Source of the DNA: Seriola aureovittata
Taxonomy: Eukaryota > Chordata > Actinopteri > Carangiformes > Carangidae
Assembly: GCF_021018895.1 (NCBI RefSeq)
Contig: NC_079368.1
Span: 4,495,501 to 4,559,500, forward strand
Direction: 5' to 3'
Length of the DNA: 64,000 bases
Shown here: one piece after another, positions 28,601 to 40,760 of the stretch
Layout of the letters: each line of letters starts with the position of its first letter
How positions within the stretch are numbered: the stretch's first letter is position 1
The notes under the pieces: generated by a model
What the model was told of the DNA's origin: nothing
The model's input: only the letters and a program-made list of their open reading frames with translations
Database searches by the model: none
Position numbers and translations under genes: made by a program

Positions 28601-31600
28601 GTTATCCATGTGGTGTTCACCACTTGTAGGCGAAGCTGATAAGTCCCAATCAGGAGACGAATGTTGGTGTCTGCATCATTTTTTCCAAAGGTCTCAGTTT
28701 CTGTCCGACCAGACTATAGCGCAACCCCGGAGTTTATAAACTAAAATGGGGCCAGCAGCATTTCCAAAAGTCTCAGTTTTAGGGGCTCAAAAACTCAGCA
28801 GTAGTGTGAACACCAGGTGCAAATGTAGCAAAACTGATGCATTTCAAAACTAAACGTATTACTGTGGATGTAGCCTGAGTAGAAGTTTGTTTAAAAAACA
28901 AATCTAAAGCTTGGGACAAAGCTAAAGACAGGAAAAATCACACCTCAAGATTTTTTCCTTCAACCTGAACTGATTTTTCAGTCTTTGACATTCAGAGAAG
29001 AGCATTAACCTTACAACTGGGTTAATACACCAGACAACACACTGAAACACTGGTCAGTGATGACAACCCCCGCAAATCCTGCGAAAACACAAATTGTCAC
29101 AAGTTCTTGCACCAAAACAAACAAGGATGGCAACCAGCAGCTTGTACTGTTCATATACAGAGACATTTGTACTGAAAAGGCAAAAAAGGTTGAGATTCTG
29201 GGTGGAGAGTCTCGACCAATGTGGACTGTATAGCCTATATAAGAGACTGGAAATGAGTGAACTTTGCATAATGAAACCAACTTCAGGTAAAGCTTTTCAT
29301 TTACTGGCATGTCCCCCTTGTCATCTGTCACATACAAGATTTCATCTGCTGACTGATCAGCTGATCCAGACTGGGACAGACCTGCGTCAAACTTTTCCTA
29401 TCCCTTCACATCCGAATAAAGAATCTGTATCAAGAATGCTTGGTGTAGTATCGTCTGATATATCATTATCAGATAACAAATGTCGATAAGTATCGGCCTC
29501 AAAAGACCAGTATTGGTAGAGCTATAATTTATATAATTAGAAGAGCATGAAATGTTTGAATCTTCAGCAATTAACCAGCGCATTAGACATTTATGCACCA
29601 AGATGTTATTATATCCTTCTACTCATAAATTCATAAATACATAAAAGCCATTCCAGGATTAGTAAAGACCTGAAAAAGATAAGAAGGCAAAGGGGTGAGA
29701 CGGTGCTTAGCTTAACCTTAACTCACTTCCACATGTATAAAAAAGCTTAAATGAGCTGAAACATCATGGTGACATTGTAAACTGGGTCATCTTCACATCA
29801 AGATCATTTGGCTTTAGCCCAGTGGACACTCAAAAGGTAGGTTATCAAAACAGCAATCCTACATTTCTAAAAATAGTCATTGCAGCTTGAGCTTTCTTCA
29901 GAATATGAGCTGCAATCAGCCGACTATCACACACATACATTCATACACAGAAGTCGCATTAGAGTATGCTGTGGCAAAACATTAGTGGCACCTAGTACAT
30001 GCAGGTATTTCACATTTAAGGTCATTTCATGAGAAAAAAAAGGAAACAGTGAATCTAAACAAATTCGTGACAGCGCTATTTGCATTATTCAAAAGGCAGC
30101 ACATGCGTGGCCGTCAGTGTGTGTTTTGCAAAATGAGATTATTGCCTACAGCCAAGCATGTGTGTCTACATCTGAGGGAAGGGTTTGTGTCCATACACTA
30201 CAGCTGTATGCTCAGTGCTTCTCAGCATTCTCAGGTTTCACTAAATGCCTTATGACACCCACTGTCTTTGTTTCCATTTAATCTATTATAAAGGAAGAAC
30301 TCCCCAGACAGTTCCACCTTTGGCTCAGGCATGTCCTCACTTGGCTGAGTCTCTTCTATAACTGCAATAATCTTGTGACTAACTTAAGTCAACACCTGCT
30401 GTGTCATTGCAGAAAACAAGTCCCTCCCTCTCCATAACCTATGCGAAGAGGAAAACGAAACCATGGAGACAACCGGACAGGGTGTGGATCAAAAACAGAA
30501 CTGACAACACAAAAGGCGACATCACGGCACAACATTCATCCAAATCACTAACAATACCAGACTGTGTTCTTCCGGCTTTTGCAAGATGAAATAGATCTGG
30601 TGCACTTATGATGATGTAAAGTAGCTTGCTGTGGTAGTTTCTCATGTCTGAGGAGACAGACTCTTTCCACAGCACCATGACAACAGACAAGAAAAATTCC
30701 TGTCCTGACAATGTTTAACATTTGTAATTACTGATCAACTCCAGGCTGTAGGGTGAGGAAGGGAGGAAGAAAGTTTTTCCTGAAGAGTTTTCACTTGACA
30801 GTAAAAAAGAAAAAGAGAATCAGTACGGTGGGAGAATGCTGGTGGGGCTGATTTAGCGTAGATTAAAACCCACACTGGAAGGAGCAGCATGATGGGAAAT
30901 AATCACAAGCACAAATCCGGTATAAAAATCCTACTAATCTGTCAGCCCTCTGTCTTGATATATCAAAATTCTGTCTGCGGTGAAACCTTTCTAAGGACTG
31001 TGGCTTGTAATCACTCCGTGTATGGAAAAACTCAGGCTTATCAGCTGCTTATCGTGACAAGGACAGACTTATGATACAGCAGGTACACATTGATTGGGAA
31101 TTGCTGAGCCCTTATGCTACTGGAGCAAAGCCAGAGTCCTGATATGAGCCAGTGGCCTGTATAGAAAGGCAACTCTGAAAATGTCAGTTAATACTTACTT
31201 TGCCAACTGCATCAAAAACATGTGTCATGCTGCATACTTTAAAACTAGCTCTGAATGTATGAGGTAATGTGGTGAATTCGGCATTTATAGCCTGATTCCA
31301 CAACACAGCACTAATAAAACCTCCTTTGATGTAGTGGTTCAAGTCTTCATTAGGGTGTGAGTGCAGAGTGAACCAGGCATATTTCAGATAAGGGTGTTCA
31401 GTGCTGTTTTCCTCGGAAACGGCCAATCTGCGCCGACAGAAGTCAGTCTTAAATTGGTAGATATGTGAGTGAAGTTTGGCACGACGACCTGACCCTGACA
31501 GAGTGTCGAAGCTAGGCCAATGCTTAAATTATGTTTACTGAAATTTACTCAGCATTAGCACGGTCATTAAAATAATATATTTTATTATATTATTGAACAC

Positions 31601-32045
31601 TAACGAGCTTATCTCGTGTAGGAAAGTACTTTTTTTTTTTTTTTTTTTAGCACAAACCGGGAATCCTCGTGTGTTAAAACTTGAGACAATGCTTCCCCCT
31701 GCTCCGTCCCAAGGTTAACGATTTGTAACCCACTACTTCGTGTTTCGGAACGTTAAAGTTCCGTTGACAACACGTATGTGTTACAAAATCCTGAACGTTA
31801 TTCGAAGCAACCGTTTCCGTGACCGTTACCGAGCGTATGTTGGGAAAGCACAACAACAAAGGGCTAAGGAAAAAACAGTGACCGAGAAAAAGGAGTCAAT
31901 AGCTAACATTGGGACTACAAAAGCCCCTAGCTTAACATACCTCGTCCATCTCTTGGACCATTTTCGTGAGTTTGTCGTCGTCCTCCAGGATCTCGTTGAG
32001 CTGTGTCATCGTGTAGGCGCTAAACTTGTTGGAAAAACTAGACAT
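17956..32045 (-). CDS. vps37b: VPS37B, ESCRT-I subunit (complete, 282 aa)
   Basis: ESCRT-I component that joins TSG101, VPS28 and an MVB12/UBAP1 subunit to sort ubiquitylated cargo into multivesicular endosomes. Coding exons are 32045-31941, 25865-25694, 20519-20437 and 18444-17956, phases 0, 1 and 0, closing in frame at 282 residues (human about 285). The N-terminal 120 residues are charged and heptad-like, as expected for the coiled-coil stalk. Residues at about 93-165 contain LLQAEGAKIEEETENMA and YQSKRKLAHLRRVKIEKLQE, the Mod(r)/VPS37 core with the B-type signature. The C-terminal 100 residues are proline-rich and end in QPGFIMQ, close to the human B ending. VPS37C, the nearest alternative, lacks YQSKRKLAH and this tail. 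An AATAAA overlaps the stop codon on the coding strand. Intron 1 is 6.1 kb. Confidence 0.95.
19294..19991. mobile_element. Non-autonomous DNA transposon with terminal inverted repeats (Tigger/pogo-like)
   Basis: The left end reads CAGTAGAAACCGCTTACAGT followed by GATCA. The right end, read on the other strand, is CATGGAAACTGTTTATAGTG then ATCA. Sub-terminal GTGATCA and AATGCTTGGGACAGAATCA phrases are typical of Tigger-like elements in fish as I recall them. No transposase frame remains. A (GT)n tract interrupts it. Exact ends are uncertain by a few bases. Confidence 0.6.
19582..19680. repeat. (GT)n microsatellite
   Basis: About 99 bases of GT dinucleotides, imperfect (TGTGCG) at the left end and perfect over the last 58 or so bases. 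It is the longest pure dinucleotide run in the window. Confidence 0.95.
25001..25160. repeat. TAATCGATTA-type dispersed repeat fragment
   Basis: Contains CAACTAATTGTTGCAGCTCT and later GATAATGAAAATAATTGCTA followed by GTTGCAGTCC, both hallmark phrases of the family. The two lie about 120 bases apart. Confidence 0.55.
25233..25310 (+). repeat. tRNA-derived SINE head fragment
   Basis: GCCGGTGGCCAAGTGGTTAA followed by GAGGCACAGCA has a tRNA A-box-like segment (TGGCCAAGTGG) of the kind found at the head of fish SINEs. The B box and tail are not recognisable, so it is a fragment and not a functional tRNA gene. Confidence 0.45.
26490..26785. mobile_element. Degraded dispersed DNA-transposon fragment
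   Basis: Phrases GGGCCTCCACTTGCCACC, ACACCATTCTTCTTCAACTG, GGGTTGAGATCTGGTGACTG and GCCCCGTGGATGG fit an antisense relic of a widespread element recognised from memory. Internal deletions and stops in all frames show it is dead. Confidence 0.5.
28379..28875. mobile_element. TIR-bounded non-autonomous DNA transposon
   Basis: The left end GGTTACGTCCATACTAAAAG faces the right end, which read on the opposite strand is GGCTACATCCACAGTAATAC; both then run into GTTTT-type sequence. An internal TTTCATTTTAAAA...TTTTAAAATGAAA palindrome follows the left end. About 497 bp, no coding capacity. Inserted in vps37b intron 1. Confidence 0.65.
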
Positions 32046-32200
32046 TTTAGCTCTTGTTGTGTGTTTCTCCTCGTCTGTGGTCCCTCTTCTCGCCTCTCTG
32101 GATTGTGACAGCTGACTGAGCTTCCCTTACAGGAACTAGAGAGGATACAGGCCCGGTGCTGCCTTCACGTGCGATCGGAATTTCGTCAATTGAGCAATAA
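32046..32200 (-). promoter_or_regulatory. vps37b: vps37b 5' UTR and core promoter region
   Basis: Immediately upstream of the ATG; relatively GC/CpG-rich, with CACGTGCGATCGG at about 32167-32179. No TATA box at a convincing spacing. The start site is not determinable. Confidence 0.45.
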
Positions 32201-33906
32201 TCAAAGTGTAGGATGAACCTTTTACTAACTTTGACTCGGTCACCTAATTATTGACTTTACATTAATATACAGAAATCAGTTTTAAACAGTAAATAAATAA
32301 ACGTACAGATTTTTCTTTGGAGCCAAATAAGGACTATATATAAAATGTATATGAATTAATAATGTTTAACATTGTATTATAATAATTATACTGTATTAAA
32401 ATAATAAAATAAAATACACCAAGTTATGCTTTAAGCCTATTTTCAAGAAAGTTCAGTTATATCCACGTGCATGTGGATGTACTGCTATAGCTGGGTGTAA
32501 AGCTTGTTTGTAAAATAGAAAAGTGCATCAGCAGAAGAATTTGACTGTAGCCAATGTCCCCTGTGTTAAGAGTTATACATGCAATCAGCTGAAGGACTAT
32601 AATAAGTGTAACTCATGATGTCACAAAAAGCCAATGATTTGAATGACAAAATGTGTACTGTGCAGTCATAACAAAACAGAAGATAGCAGTGGTGAGATAG
32701 CAAAGGGGGGCTGAGCATGATGACTGACTCTTTGCCTCTGCCTAGTAGATATGGCTCCAACTAATTAACGGGACAATTATTTTCTCACTTAAATATATTT
32801 GAGCTATAAAACTTTAGAAAAAAACTTGTTTGTTTTGTGAAAAAGTGCAAAATCTAATGAAATGCAGTTTACCATTATGATAATATTTAGCAATTTTGGT
32901 GTAAATTTAGTTTATATGATGAATCATTTATCAAGAGTTGCAGATTAGTTTTCTCTCAATTGATCAATTAATCAAATAAATGTTTCAGCTTTAGTTGCAG
33001 CAAAATTACATTTCGCCAACATCATGAATTTGATACAAATGACAAAGAGTCACCCAAAATATTATAAATAAGTCACTAAAAGTTACTAGTATGCCCATGT
33101 TTCCATTGGCTGAAGTGGGGTTTTACAAGGAGACAGTGAATGTAGCATATGGCATTAATCCAGCATGTTTGTTGTAACCATAAAAGACTCCATGCAGTGT
33201 ATTTTTACAGTCTTCATTACACAGATTGTTCATTTACAGTGGTTGATACAGTTACATTATGTACAAGTAGTGTCATTAATTGCTTTCTTTCTTTATCACT
33301 GACAATCATAAATCTTTATAGTGCATTCAGTTCCACAGCCAAAGGCACCTGTCTTTTCTTTGTAGTCACCAAGCTGCTTACTTACAAATAATATAATTTA
33401 TCCACCTGGAAAAGAAAAACCAAGCATTTCCACACCTGCTACAGCAAAACCAATACAAAAGCAAAAACAAACCCTGTGGAAGACTTAGATAAGACAAGTT
33501 CTGTCTGTAGTGTGATGATGAGGTATTAAAAAGTAAAAACACACACAATCGTATACAGTACATCAATCAGTTAATAGTCATATTGACCACTCATTCAAGT
33601 TTTATCTCCAATGGCAAACTCAAATCAAGGGTCAGCCTTGATATGATATGTTTTGATACATTTGACTCTATTATAACTTAATTATGCTACTCAGTTCGTC
33701 GGATCTTTACCTGAACTGATTCTGACATGATCATTTCATCAAATTCCTCATTAAAATATATCAAGGTTCTGGATTTCACTGGAGCATTTTGAGTGCTCTG
33801 TGGTCTATATTCTGTCTAAGATACAGAATCTGCATAAAATAGCTTCTACAGTATAGGGTTTTAGCAGCAGTCCACTCCCATTTCAACAAGCTGCTGTTGC
33901 TGATTC
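32200..33906. other. vps37b-abcb9 intergenic DNA and probable abcb9 3' UTR
   Basis: About 1.7 kb of AT-rich sequence. A dispersed-repeat fragment lies at about 32.75-33.0 kb. The part next to the abcb9 stop (about 33.3-33.9 kb) is the likely 3' UTR. No unambiguous AATAAA could be singled out as the real signal. Confidence 0.5.
32755..33005. repeat. TAATCGATTA-type dispersed repeat fragment
   Basis: Begins near CAACTAATTAACGGGACAAT and ends near GATCAATTAATCAAATAAAT followed by GTTTCAGCTTTAGTTGCAG. Confidence 0.5.
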
Positions 33907-36900
33907 TCAGTAGCGAACATTGCACTCAGACTCGCTGGCGCTGCTGCTTTGTCTTCTCCGCTGATTCCCTCCGTCAGACTTCCAAGGGAGGTTTTCTGAT
34001 GGGTTTAGGACCTCCGCCCCCGTCTCTATGCCCAGGACCTGCCTCTGCACCAGCTTGCAGTAGAGCCCCCCACTGGCCATCAGCTGACTGTGAGGGCCCT
34101 GTTCAGCCACACGTCCCCTGTCGATCACGATGATGTTGTCTGCTTTCTCCACTGTGCTGAGCCGATGGGCGATCACCAGCACCGTGTGCTCCTGTAGGAT
34201 GTTGTTCAGAGCCTGCTGAACCTGCAATGGATGGTCAGACATAAATCAACACCTCTCTGAAACATTATATCATTCACTAATGTTGTATTTACTACAGGCT
34301 ATATTACAGGACTGCACTACATCTAACAGGTGCTGCAGATGTCACTTGGCTTTGGTAATTGTAGCAGTTTACTTACAATGTGCTCACTTTCTGCATCCAG
34401 AGCGCTGGTTGCCTCATCCAGGATAAGAACACGTGGGTTGCGGATGAGAGCTCTTGCTATGGCCACCCTTTGTTTCTGTCCCCCTGACAACTGGGTGCCC
34501 TTCTCTCCAACACCTGGGAAAAATAAGGTGTGACATACATAATAGTTAGTAGTATTTAATTTCAGAAAACAATAATATGTACTTACTGTTAGGCTCTTTT
34601 ACATTTTGGGGGCATGTGTGTCTTTATTTGGTTAGTGGACAGAGGAGAGAGGACTAGAAATAAGCGTAGTGAGAATAAATTCCCAGCCAGACTCAATTGT
34701 ACTTGAATATGGACCAGAATAAGTGGGATGTGACTAATAATAATGATATTCTTGGATTAAAACTGCTTTTATGTGTCAATAATAAATATCTGTAAAAACT
34801 TTTTTTATGCAAGACGCGTACTTTTCAAAATAAAGTAATGATTATGATGAAACTTGACTAGATGAGACTAGATCCCACTGAACCTGAACTAACCGTGAGC
34901 TCTCTCGCAGGAGACCAGTCCAAGGTATGTATAGAAAAACGTAAATCAGTGCAATATTGATATTACTTAGTGTTTGTTTCTATTATGCTAATCACTGACT
35001 GGATGTCCTTGATAACATACCTTTTCCATTACTAATACAGTGACTTGCATATTAACAGATCACATAATTACTTGTCTCATAGCCTTTGGGAAGGGTGGTG
35101 ATAAAGTCATGAGCGTTAGCCTTGGTGGCAGCCTGCACCACAGCCTCCATGGGGACGTCACTCAGGCCATAGGTGATGTTTTCCTCGACCGTCCGGGCAA
35201 AGAGCACAGGCTCTTGGCCCACTAGAGCTACCTGCAGAGACAAAATAACAAATGGATGAAACTTTGTGTGAAAAACATTAACCAACAAGTTAAGCATATT
35301 CCTATATATCGTATATATCTTCTTCCTCTGTGCCATAAAGCTCCATTGTTGTCCAAAACCTATTACAACACACCAGTGAGCCGCACTGTTGAACTGGGTG
35401 ACATGTTCCTTCATTATCAGGAACACACGCACTGTAGTTTATTTTGACTCACTCCCACACACACCCTCCTGCTGTAGGAAATACTCACTGGAGCACCCAA
35501 TGTGGATTAATCAGCAGCTGAAAATAGGCCCTCACACATGCACCATTTACTCCAGTTTGAGTAAGATTTGCTAAAACTACAGCACCCAGCTGTTTCAGGA
35601 AATTACTTAGCCTTAAAAAAAACAAACAATGTATATAGAGTATGTCACACATTTTTAAAGATAGGAACAAATGGGCTTGGGGCCACAGACGGAGTAGGGA
35701 AACTGTAAAGTATTGACAGATGAAAAAGGGCCTTGTTGGTTTTGGGCTTTTGCTGGGATTTTTTGACAATAAGAAAAAATATAGAACAACATCAGTCTCC
35801 TCCTTTAAAAGAACACCCTGTCATACCCCTGAAACGATGTCTGTTAAATTGATTTATACAGACCTTGGAGTGGAAGTAGTCGTGCTGGAAGGTGTGAACA
35901 GGTTTTCCATCCAGCAGCACTTGGCCTTGTTGAGGAAGGTAGAAGTTTTCCAGCAGACTCACACAGGAGCTCTTTCCACTGCCTGAGGGTCCTACGAGGG
36001 CTGTGACCTCTCCTGGCCGCAGGGTGAATGACACTCCCTACACAAGGAACCGATTCAGGAAGTGATTTTCTTCAAACTTAGAAAATCAGACATCTTTTTA
36101 TCTAGTAAGAAGAATGGGTTTCAAGGCCGGAGGGGCTACTGATATTTGGGATTTATGTTACTTATATCTGATAATATTTGCATAAAATTCGATCTGTAAA
36201 TATGACCATGATCGTGTTCAAATATCACAAAAAAAACTGTTTCCCCAGAATAACAATGTAAAGTAGCTTTTAGACACAGATTAATTACATAAAATACTTT
36301 TAATTCAAATGAAAGGCTTGTATTGGCCCAATATTTTATATAAACTGACCCCGAGCTGCAACATAAAGCCAAACTGACCAGCTGTGAATAGAGTATTAGT
36401 TATACAGGGTTTCTCAACACAGTGTAGCAGCAAGATCCCTCAGAACAAACCTTGAGGATATCAATCTCAGGGCGTGTCGGGTAGGCAAACGTGATGTCTT
36501 TAAATTCAACCAGACCGGTACATGTGTCTGGAACCTCTGTACCATCAGCTCGGTGTTTGGGTTCCCTGTCTAGATACTCAAAAACCTTCTCAGCTGCTCC
36601 CACACCCTGCATGAGGCCTGTGTACACCGACGCAATGCTCTGAAAGATGAATTACAAAGGAGCATTAGCATCATGTACTTGTTTTTTTAGACTTGTAATA
36701 AAAAGATAGAAAGGAAACAGATAACATACCTCCAGACATTCTCCCAGCTCAAGCATGTATATGAAAAAAGATATCAAGGCACCACTGCTCATCTGACCAG
36801 TAACCACAAGGTGACCCCCATAGTAGAGGATAGCAACCTCCAGAGCGAGCTCTGAAATCTGAAAAACACACACAAGTACTGTAACAAACAGTTATCAATA

Positions 36901-39583
36901 AAAATAAAAAAAAACAGAACAGATTTAGAGCTTTACTGTTGATACCTACACAACTGGACCACATGTAGCAAGCATAGGCCAGGGCTTGCTTTTTGTTGAG
37001 CTGGAACATGACTAAGAGTTTGGCATAGTAGGAGTCAGCCTCCCCACACTCGTTGGCAAAGCTCCGCACCGTCCTCATGGCTGAAATGGTTTCTTCTGCA
37101 ACTTTATTGGCCTCTGCAAGAGTTGTTTGCACTTCTTTGGTCAGTTTCTGTAAAAATAACATTAAAACAGAGATGTTACTCAGTTTTATCTTCAAAATAA
37201 ATCATCAGTACAGATACAAAACAAAACTACTTTACCTTGTAGTATTGTCCGTAAAGTGTAGAGACGACGGCAATGAAAGGGAATCCCATGATGGTCACCA
37301 GTGTGAGCTTCCAGGACATCCCAAACATGAAGATGAAGAAGCCAGCACCCTTGATGATGCTCCTCAGGAAGATGTTGACATTCTGGGAGATGAGATCACT
37401 CACTTGGGTAGTGTCAGCTGACAGACGTGAGATGATGTCACCTACAGGGTGATATAGGCACGTAGTAGCATTAGGAGGACAGCTCTATTGTCAAAGAGGG
37501 CCCTTGAGTAGATGAAGGAACAAAAGATGGATGGATGTATTAATAGCGTTTCCAGGTCACCTGTGTGGTTGTCATCAAAAAAGGCAATTTCCTGCCTCAT
37601 CAGCGTTCTGAAGAGATGGTTCCTGAGCCGAAGGTTTAATCGAGCAAATGTCATGGTGAAGACTCCTCCACGCACTCCCATTGCAAGTGAACTGAGGAGA
37701 AAGAAAAGGTCGTCAAACATTTTTCTGGTTTGTGGACAGGACACGTGAAGAATAAATAAAACAAACATAACACACATCCCTCTCATGCCAGTCATTTCAT
37801 TTTCAAAATCCACCCGGGATTACAGTGACGACACACATACATTTCACAATCAGAAGACAACCTGTATATTGTATTGTATATTGTGCAAACACCCACCTGG
37901 CTAAGGCCAGCACTGCCACTGTAATGACTGGTTTCGCAAAGTACTCCATGCTCTTGTGAACCACAATGCTGTCTATGGCCTTCCCATAGTAGTACGGTAT
38001 GAAGGCTTCACCTGAAGAAAGACACCATGATGCACTCTCAGAGATGTTCACATATTTCTGGGTTTGGAATTGATTATTCCTACATAATGAGTTATCTTAA
38101 ATGTCATCAGTAAAAGCAAGATGCTTAGTGAGAACTCTTGGACAACAATGAGATATTTGTTTTCAAATTAACTTCAGAAATGGAATAAAGTTAGGTTAAG
38201 AGTGTAGTTGTTTCTCAGGTGTAAGCACTTGCTGCTTTTCTTCGTCTTACGTGATAATAAACTAAGTATCTTTGGGTTTTGGACCAATAGCTGAAGAAAA
38301 CAATTGATTTTTAAAAAGTCACACTTCTTCTTTGTCTAATTTCTGACATTTCATAGACCAAACGATTAACTGAGAAAATAATCAGTCAATCAATCAATCA
38401 ATCAATCAATAATAAAAATAATCATTATCTGCTGCCCCTGTTCAGTGGGTCTTAATTTATACTGGTACGCATTTTGAAGGTGAGGTGTTTTTGCCAGACA
38501 GTTTACACTTTATGGACAAGCACTGTTTAGAAGCTTTTTAGAGGAGTTAGTATGTAAAACCCTGCATCCAAAAAGGCTCTGTATCTTCAATAAGGTGCTA
38601 TAAAGTTCCTGTTCCAGTCTCAAATGTTATTTCTTCTTTTTTTCTGTTGTGGAAGATGAAGAACCCAAGAGCCTTGTACTTTGACATTAACATTGGCACG
38701 TAACTGCATTTCTATGAAGCCAAATTTTAAAGTGTTGTGTGATAAGGAATGAGTCATAACCTTCAGACTCAGTACTTAAATTGCCATAAAAAGGCTCTGT
38801 TGAGATATTGAGCATTAGTGTTGCAATCCTGTGTAACAGTCAGGTGGAAACACTGTGACTGGACAGGTTTATATTACGATGTTGAGGTCACTCACACACA
38901 GCAGAGATGAGGAGGAAGAGGACGGCTACAGACACCAGTCCACCATCCTTCTTGCAGAAGGTTAGCAAACGTCCCAGTGTTGCCCCAGAGCTGGTCTTCT
39001 CCTTCTCCTGGTTTCCCTTCTCCTTCTGCTTCTTCCTCTCACACCCCACACCCCGCTCCTCCTCACCACCTGTCCCCACCAGCTTCTCAGTGTCTTCAGA
39101 GTCTCCTCCGCCTCTGTTGCTGGTGCTGCTGGTGCCGCTGTCGTGAGTGCTCACCGAGACGGACTGCTTCCCCAGCAGGCTCCAGAGCAGCATGACTCCC
39201 AGAGAGGAGGCACAAGTCCAGCATATCAGGCTCAGGAGCCAGGGCTGGTCTGTCAGAGGCTCCACTTCAGACAGCATCAGCAGCTTGGCCAGGGCATAGG
39301 TGATGATGACCAGGCAGATGAGGAGAATGAGGGTGGTGAGTGTAACGACCCTTGGTGGGCCGTCCTCCTTGTTCCATGATACACCTATGGAGGCTCCCAG
39401 CAGAAGGGAGGCTCGGAGCAGCACAGTCCCCCAGAGGTCCAACACTGACCGGAGGATGTTAAAGTCCAGGACATCCTTTCTGAATATGATCAAGTGTGAT
39501 CCATGTGTGTATAGGACAGTGCTGACGACAATATCCAGTAGGACAAACAACACAGTGCAGCTCACACTTACTTTGATGCCCAT
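33907..39583 (-). CDS. abcb9: ABCB9 / TAP-like lysosomal peptide half-transporter (complete, 813 aa)
   Basis: Homodimeric ABC half-transporter that moves cytosolic peptides into lysosomes using ATP. Coding exons are 39583-38896, 38011-37897, 37691-37561, 37441-37236, 37147-36950, 36858-36730, 36639-36451, 36037-35864, 35231-35072, 34513-34377 and 34221-33907. The phases chain exactly to 813 codons plus TGA. Residues 1-140 form a four-helix TMD0 with the ABCB9-type [16 protein letters not shown] segment. Residues at about 145-210 are a Ser/Gly/Glu/Lys-rich linker, and about 215-500 the six-helix core TMD. The nucleotide-binding domain has Walker A GPSGSGKS (568-575), Q-loop Q616, signature LSGGQ (672-676), Walker B VLILDE (D696, E697), D-loop SALD and H-loop H728, so it looks fully competent. 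The ATG at 39583 aligns with the human start; the frame stays open upstream without an ATG. Human ABCB9 is about 766 aa; the excess is mainly linker and tail. TAP2-type paralogues are less likely given TMD0 and synteny. Confidence 0.95.
38012..38895. other. abcb9 intron 1 (coding) with repeat
   Basis: No exon. Includes a dispersed-repeat fragment at about 38.24-38.44 kb that ends in an (AATC)n run at 38386-38412. Confidence 0.6.
38240..38440. repeat. TAATCGATTA-type dispersed repeat with (AATC)n
   Basis: TTTGGGTTTTGGACCAATAG, TTTCTGACATTTCATAGACC and AAACGATTAACTGAGAAAAT are recognisable family phrases. The ATCAATCAATCA microsatellite probably expanded from the repeat's own AATC motif. Confidence 0.6.
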
Positions 39584-40760
39584 GCTGATTATCAAGGCAG
39601 AGTTACAGGGAGTTATGACAAGTACTATCAGTGGTATAATATCCCAGATAACTACAAAAACTGCCTTTTCAAAATAAAACTCAGGGTGATTAGCAACTAG
39701 ACTCAAATATAGGACATCTGGTCAAAATTTAATTGAGGCCATACATTCCGAAACACATAATAAATACATACTGCCAGAATCATTATGTGGTATTTTAAGA
39801 TCACTCAGAATTTGGCAGAAATGATTCCAAATAGGAATATTTGAATGACTTCTTCACACTTACTGTTATTTTGAAGGAATTTGCTTCCGGTCCTCTGCGG
39901 CTCGTAACAAGAGGAATATGAGGTAGTATGATACAACAAGCTTAATTTAAGCTGTAACTACGCTATAAATAATTGCCCTGTAAGGTTGTAACATTGCTCT
40001 CAGTCTGGCACATGTTCTACTACATTACTGGCTGCATGTATAAGTTAGCCATTAGCAGGCAGTGAATTGTGTTGCGTCAGGTTACAAATGCGTCCATGTT
40101 ATTTAATCCCTGAAGGTCCAGCCAGGTGTCCACAGGAACCTTAACCGATTTACTATAGTTTTTCTATATGCATAGTAAAGTACACAACATCGTAAATAGT
40201 AGCCTACACTTGCTACATGCTACTTTACTCAAAACGAGCAAAGTAGGTTTAAGAGAATGAAGTGACACTAGCGAGGTGGACGCCGGTTTCAAAGATCGTC
40301 TACACAACAGAGGACTCCCACTTGACAGGAACTACAAACTGGCATAAACACACACACACGCTTACTGCTTCGTACAATACGTATCCTAACTGTCATAAAT
40401 CTGATGTATCCGTGATGAAATGACCTATGCATCAGTGAAGTCAGTCATATTATAAAAGCCCCCCCCCCCCGTTTTCACATAATCAATAGTAGTACTAATA
40501 TATATAGTGAACTAATATTTTCAAAATTAAACTTCAAATAAATCACTTCTTGTTACATGAAAAAAGAAGTGAATTAAAGTTAGCGAGCTCCAAACACATT
40601 CAAACTGCCACACAGGTTTACCCTTTAGAAACGGAGAGCTCACTCCGCAGTGGTTTTAATTTATAAAGGAGTCAGAATGATACCTCTTTGCTTTTGACCT
40701 ACCTTTGCTTTCTGACGCACAGCAGTTGTTGCGGAAGTGAACGTGTTGTGTAGCCCCTCT
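39584..40760 (-). promoter_or_regulatory. abcb9: abcb9 5' UTR, first intron and promoter
   Basis: A likely non-coding first exon ends at about 40703 with the donor AAAG/GTAGGT on the minus strand. A good acceptor (TTTTTGTAG) lies at about 39654, upstream of the ATG. An ETS-type GCGGAAGTGA is at 40731-40740 (plus strand), beside the presumed start. A C run (40459-40470) lies in the intron. The exon is inferred from splice signals only. Confidence 0.45.

Larger units (their letters stand above)
25866..31940. other. vps37b intron 1 with transposon relics
   Basis: About 6.1 kb. No exon recognised. Contains a dispersed-element fragment at about 26.49-26.78 kb, a TIR-bounded element at 28.38-28.88 kb and a 19-base T run at 31630-31648 close to exon 1. 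Confidence 0.6.

Noticed and set aside
33907..39583. TAP2 or teleost tap2t instead of abcb9
   Set aside because: The TMD0 sequence, tail and vps37b/ogfod2 neighbours favour abcb9. A phylogeny would settle it.
38907..39677. Plus-strand open frames of 72-125 codons
   Set aside because: Antisense shadows of abcb9 exon 1.
39584..39706. Longer N-terminus for abcb9 starting at 39706
   Set aside because: The frame is open but the first codon there is TTG, not ATG. The downstream ATG at 39583 aligns with the family start, and the upstream part is probably 5' UTR or intron.
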